From: Polytrichum commune
Taxonomy: Eukaryota > Streptophyta > Polytrichopsida > Polytrichales > Polytrichaceae
Direction: 5' to 3'
Assembly: GCA_950295325.1 (NCBI GenBank)
Contig: OX485804.1
Span: 61,162,533 to 61,226,532 of the forward strand
Length of the DNA: 64,000 nt
Shown here: piece by piece, positions 59,242 to 64,000 of the stretch
Layout: each line of letters begins with the position of its first letter
Numbering within the stretch: the stretch's first letter is position 1
The notes under the pieces: generated by a model
Told to the model about the DNA's origin: nothing
Seen by the model: the letters and a program-made list of their open reading frames with translations, nothing else
Database searches by the model: none
Program-made: the position numbers and the translations under genes

Positions 59242-61590
59242 CCTCCACGTGCTGTAGCCGTTGCGGGTGGGTGGTCTATACATCCAGAGGACAGGACGCT
59301 TCTCAGCAGTGGGTAAGAATTGATTGAAGAATGAGGGCAGAGTGAGCAGGCGAATTCCTAACAGACAGAGTTGTTGTTGGTTAGGTGTTAGAAATTCATC
59401 ACCTCACCGATTGTTCGGGCTGCCATCATGGTGGAATTCGACGCAGATTCGGTTAGTTTCGGTTAGTTTCGGTGGATTGCTTGCTCAAGTTGCGATCCAC
59501 CGTACTCAAATGCATGTGCATTTCGGCCATAAGTTGTTGATCTGTTGTTGTTGTTGATTCAATCACTGCAGCAGGGGGAGTCAATGGAGCAGGTTGCTGA
59601 TATATAATTTGGACGATGCGCAACAAGTGCCCGGACAAACATGGTACACTGTCGATGGTGTTTAGTGTCGCATGCGTAATAAATTTCACTTACCCTCTTT
59701 TGAGACATATGCAAGGTTATACCTTAGATTAACAACTTCATCATAAGTGTCACCTCGTGACACTTGGCGTTCAAGTGCGCTTATTAATATCTTGGCATAA
59801 GTATGATCAAAAGAATTAACTTATGAGGTGCATGTCTATGTTGCATAATGGTCTACAAGTTGACCAAAGTGTACAGAAAAGACACTTGTTGTAAGTATGC
59901 TCAAGAATATCTTCCTCTTGCATACTAAAATGTAAACACACGACACTTGCCATTAGTACACTCAAAAACATCTTCCCCTTGCATACTAAAACGCAAGACT
60001 ATAATCATCTAAAGCATCCCAATGTGCTACTCTAAATGTCATAATATAGATATTTTTTTCACTTCAAAAAGTTACTTATGTTGACAAGTGCAATCATATT
60101 GACAATTAACGGGCATGACACTTTGAGATTTTTAGGCCCTTCGCAAATTGTGTACGTGATACTAAATACCACAAGCGTGTAGTACCCAAATGAAGGGACT
60201 GGTCAACCACAACAAAAATTCCCTACAACAAAGAGTTTAATAGAATTGGTCCGAGATGATCCCTAAACTACCGGATGATGGTAGAGAGATACCCCAATCT
60301 CAAGGAAGAGGTTGGCAGTTCGAATCCCGACTGTGAAATATGCTCTCTACATGACAGAAAACTTGCCAGGTGGTCAACTGCTTCTTGTGCTTTAGCGCTG
60401 GCCTGTCCACCTTCTGTCTAAAAAATCTTTTTTTTTTTTTTTTTTTTTAAAAAAAAAAGTTTCATAGAATTCAAATTTTTTTGGGGGGGGGGGTGCAGAG
60501 TATGCTTACGTGGCATGGCTAACTTTTTGTGACAAATTTGGCAAAGAAAAAGGGGATAAAATTAGGACCCCTATACGAAAGATCCCGTGGAATTTGGGGT
60601 CATATATGATCCACAAATTATTTTAGGGCTTAAGTTTAGTGTGAGTTCGCTCGCAGTTTGCAGGCTGGGAAGGAGATTAGATAATCTTGTGATCATCGGT
60701 GGATCTTCCAAACTTGAGATGACAACTCACCAGAATGTTTGTTATCTCGATCCCACCGTCGTGCCAGTCGGACCAAAGAATTCTTTTGAAATATCAAGGT
60801 AAATCTTAGGACCGGGGGGGTCAGTAATTGTGCAGGAAAATCCAAATCTAAATGCTCTGCACGGCCTCTGGAGTCCTCAGATAAAGAGGAAGGAAGGAAT
60901 CATCGTTTGTCCTCTGTTTCCCATATGCTTCGTGCTTCCCGCACCAGCTCCGATTGCGGTTGAAAATTCGAGGTTCACACAAACAAGGCGAGTTTCTGAA
61001 TGCACAGGTGGTGGAGGTCGTTAGCACTTGTGAGAATCGGTTTTGGGTTTCTGCTGAATTGCCATTCTGATTTTGGGTTATGTGATTTAGTGTAGGTAAG
61101 TAGATAGGTTGGAGGTCAATCCCACTTGTGACCAAGTACTCTCTTCGCATAAAGCCTATGTGGATTGGTGAAGGGTTAGTTGGACATGGTTGAGGAAGAA
61201 GTTTGTTGTAAGTTGGGAAATTTTTGGGCATTTGGAGGATTTGAGTTTGAATATCTATCTATGTAGAGGTACTTTGTAAATCAGATTCCTGGTGATCTGT
61301 TCTTGTTGGTAACGTCATATGTTGTGGCATGGGCCAATTCCATCGTGACCGATTGGCAGTTATTTATGCAGCCAATTGGATTTTTGAGCAATGTGATTGC
61401 TATTGCTCAATTCTAATTTCCTTGGGATCAACTCCCGGAGACTCAAGAATTTTGAAGTACCAGTGACAGGCAGTCTAGTGCATTGATGAGTTTCGGTGAC
61501 CGATTGACAAAGAGTGTCTGTACCATTTATTTTGTGTGTTTAACATTCACAGGTACAGGTTAAGAGAAGGCTAACTTTTTGTGAGAAGCT
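59242..61590. other. 5' flank and leader of the xylose isomerase gene
   Basis: No gene is recognised between 59242 and 60230. A SINE candidate lies at 60236-60453. From about 60900 the sequence is likely promoter or leader: a TTCACAG acceptor-like site at 61547-61552 just before the ATG suggests an intron in the 5' UTR. The frames at 60587-60802 and 60848-61231 show no family resemblance. Confidence 0.4.
60236..60453 (+). repeat. tRNA-derived SINE candidate
   Basis: Carries an A-box-like GATGGTAGAGAGATACC and a B box AGTTCGAATCC about 40 bases on, followed by about 110 bp of unrelated body and a T run of about 22 starting near 60427. RNA polymerase III promoter boxes followed by a homopolymer tail fit a plant SINE. 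No target duplication was found. A lone tRNA gene is excluded because the acceptor stem does not pair. Confidence 0.5.
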
Positions 61591-63490
61591 ATGAAGACCA
61601 TTGTCAGCATCCTTTACGCAGTTGTGCTGCTTTCACTTCTCTTGGGCTACAGCACCTCCCAGAAGGTGAGATGGTGGAAGAGGGGTTAAGCTGATTCTTC
61701 ACTTAGAGTGCAAGAAAATTTGGTGCTTCCGGCTCTCAAGAATATATTTATATTTCAACCAAGTACTGATAACGTGGAAATTTCTGTTCATGGGGCATGG
61801 GTTTTGTAAGTACATGGTCTTGTGATGAACACATAGAAATATTATGATTTGCACTGACATGTGGTGAAGCAGGTTGCGGACATCACATGCGCGTGGGATG
61901 CCAATTCTGGAGGCAACAACCAAGAATGGGAGGGAGAATTCTTCCCAAACATATCATACATCAAATATGAGGTACGCAGTCAAGAATTTTGAGATGGATA
62001 CCTAACCCACTTTGTGCAACTGTCCTCACCTGCGGAGCTAATTCAAGTGGAAAGTAATGATTGGGAGCATGATGTGCAGGGACCTTCAAGCCATAATCCT
62101 CTCGCATACAAGTACTACAATGCCGAAGAGCTAATTCTTGGCAAAAAAATGAAGGTGAGATGTTTACCACTGGTGACAATATGCTTGGTTAGGTGGATGT
62201 ACACCCTTGTTTTTTTATCATGAGTGGTTCAATTTGAGGGATTACTACTAAGTGGGCAATTGTAAATATATAAAAATTTAGATGAGGGAATCATTTCTGT
62301 ATTTGTTTCCTCAGATTTGAAGTGGCCACCGCAAGATTCCTGTTTTTTTTACTAGAGGGCTGAGATGTATTGCAGGATTGGTTGCGATTCAGTGTTGCAT
62401 TTTGGCACACATTCCGTGGCGATGGCGGTGATCCGTTTGGATCACCCACGAAGTCTTGGCCTTGGGAGGATGGTACTAATTCACTCGCCATGGCTGCGAA
62501 AAGAAGTAAGCCTAGTCCTGTGGAAATTCCCCGCTACTTTTTTGGATTAGAATATCAGTAACTAGTTGATTGGTAATGCAAAAATAACTTCTTAGAACAC
62601 ATGGATGTAAGTTGTGTTGAAGAGAACAGCCTCTGGATATTTGCAATGCTGTGGGATGTTGATGTCCTTTAGATACCTTTCAATCTAATTGGTTATTATG
62701 CCTTCTTCCCCTCTCTTTCTCCATGTCTTCTATTTTCACAAGGTGATATGGTTTTCAATTCATGTTTTTCTTGTTAATTCTGCAGTGAGAGCCAATTTTG
62801 AGTTCATTAAGAAACTTGGAGTCGAGAAATGGTGCTTCCATGATCGTGATATTGCACCTGAGGGGTCCACACTTGAGGTTAGGATCCTGCTTATCTTACA
62901 TTTTCTGATTTTTCCTTATAATCAAAATTAACCCAGTGTCTTGTAATGACTTCTTGGTGGATGAAGAATTTTAGGATATCCTCACATGCGGCACATAAAA
63001 GTTCCATATGAGAATTTAAATATTTGTGCCAACAAGCGCACAGTAACTTAGTGTGTTTGTATGATACTTAGCATGGGTTGCAAGTACTGTAGTGAGCCCT
63101 TTAAGCTAAGTTACTTCGACAGATTGTGGAGGTGGTTGCTTAACACTGGATTTTTGTTTTCTTTGTATTTCCTCATTAAGTGTAGTGTGTACACTTGCAC
63201 GTATATGGCAGGAATCGAATGCAAACCTCGATTACATTGCTTCCCTAGCAAAGGATTTGCAGGTAAGTCATTGAACCCGTAGTTAGTATAAGTGGTATTA
63301 CATTCTTGCAATCAGAACCGCACACATAAGCTCCTGAAATGGATTTCAACAACATGAACATCCTATAATGTTTTGTGAAAATTAACACATTGTCATTCTC
63401 TGTAATATAGGAGGGCACAAATATCCGACCACTTTGGGGGACAGCCCAGCTGTTCAAGCACCCACGATTCATGCATGGAGCTGCTACAAG
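61591..63490 (+). CDS. xylose isomerase, 5' part (seven exons; continues beyond window)
   Basis: Exons are 61591-61665, 61873-61971, 62080-62154, 62376-62505, 62786-62877, 63212-63262 and 63411-63490, with GT..AG introns and consistent phases, giving about 200 residues so far. The N-terminus has a hydrophobic stretch ([15 protein letters not shown]), a likely signal peptide as in plant xylose isomerases. Then come [14 protein letters not shown], the catalytic CFHDRD.APEG (His145, Asp148) and [11 protein letters not shown]. The enzyme interconverts D-xylose and D-xylulose using divalent metal ions; the remaining metal ligands would be encoded downstream. The last visible exon ends in phase 2 at AG|GTACTA, so the next exon lies past the window end. 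No defect is seen. Confidence 0.95.
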
Positions 63491-64000
63491 GTACTAATCA
63501 CTTCCTTATATGAGTGTCTTAACCCCTAAGGGACCAGGTTTGTGTTTATGCAGGATATGTGACAATTTATATGAACCCAACAAGTAATGTTTTATTTGTT
63601 CTGTGATATTGAATCCATGTTTAGCACAAACCTTTAAAATGAGGAAATGAAAATTAAGTCATATGTGACAACGGTGATGAAATATATGTGGTATGTATTT
63701 GAGTTTTAGGTCACTTATACGAGCTTGAATCTCCCTAGATAATTCAATCAACATACATGAATGTTTTGATTGGAATAATGCATATGATACATAGGGTAAT
63801 GTTAGATAGGACCTCTTTTGACACTCTTAGTGAAAAATATTAAGAATCTTTAACTGCTCCATATGACATCTTCAGGCCTTAAATGGGCCTCTTGGACCTT
63901 TAAGGGTTAAAGGGCCACTAATGGCAGGTTAATCTTGTACTCGTTTGGTCGAAGTATTGTGCAAAGCTTACATTTAGGAACAGTGATTTAAAGAAATAGG
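63491..64000 (+). other. intron 7 of the xylose isomerase gene (incomplete)
   Basis: Begins GTACTA directly after exon 7. No acceptor followed by a xylose isomerase-like frame is found before the window ends, so the intron is at least 510 bp. The sequence is AT-rich with no other feature seen. Confidence 0.7.

Noticed and set aside
1-64000. Functional tRNA or rRNA genes
   Set aside because: Only SINE-like A/B boxes were seen; no complete cloverleaf and no rRNA-like sequence were recognised.

Overview
The window looks like nuclear DNA of a land plant (streptophyte). It is AT-rich and gene-poor, with four spliced plant-type genes separated by long stretches of decayed mobile DNA. Introns follow GT..AG, the ribosomal protein gene has tandem telo-box motifs upstream, and the two enzymes read through to the end of the window match plant-type L-gulonolactone oxidase and plant xylose isomerase. 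The protein sequences look closer to a non-seed plant (bryophyte, lycophyte or fern) or possibly a charophyte than to a flowering plant, but I cannot fix the species.

Genes. (1) A two-exon cupin gene on the minus strand (4045-5362). (2) RPS26, the 40S ribosomal protein eS26, on the plus strand (35555-37592), five exons, the first coding only the start Met. (3) A secreted FAD-linked L-gulonolactone oxidase-type enzyme on the plus strand (47796-52900), three exons, giving 604 aa after splicing. (4) The 5' part of a xylose isomerase gene on the plus strand (61591 to beyond the window end), seven exons visible. They are independent transcription units; nothing suggests operon-like organisation. 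All four were assembled here by matching splice sites and reading phase.

The standout is a decayed Ty3/gypsy retrotransposon on the minus strand (about 23532 down to 13567). Its polyprotein order is gag with zinc knuckle, aspartic protease, a complete C5-cytosine DNA methyltransferase domain, reverse transcriptase, RNase H, integrase, and a C-terminal PHD finger. The methyltransferase keeps the FGGIG, PCQG, ENV and ERE..GF motifs, including the catalytic Cys. The element thus once combined a chromatin-reader module and a DNA-methylation writer with a standard retrotransposon engine. It is now dead: about a dozen in-frame stops, three frameshifts, an altered integrase catalytic residue, a 1.9 kb solo-LTR-like insertion in RNase H, and no recognisable 5' LTR.

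The rest is a graveyard of short non-autonomous elements. Several have both termini and target-site duplications visible: two TA-flanked (Stowaway-like) families, a TTA/TAA-flanked (Tourist-like) family, an hAT-like family with 8-bp duplications nested three deep, and a CACTA-like element with TTC duplications. There are also tandem duplications of 280-335 bp, a 45-bp minisatellite, a tRNA-derived SINE candidate, and two relict coding regions (24886-26576 plus, about 29985-31779 minus) whose products I do not recognise.
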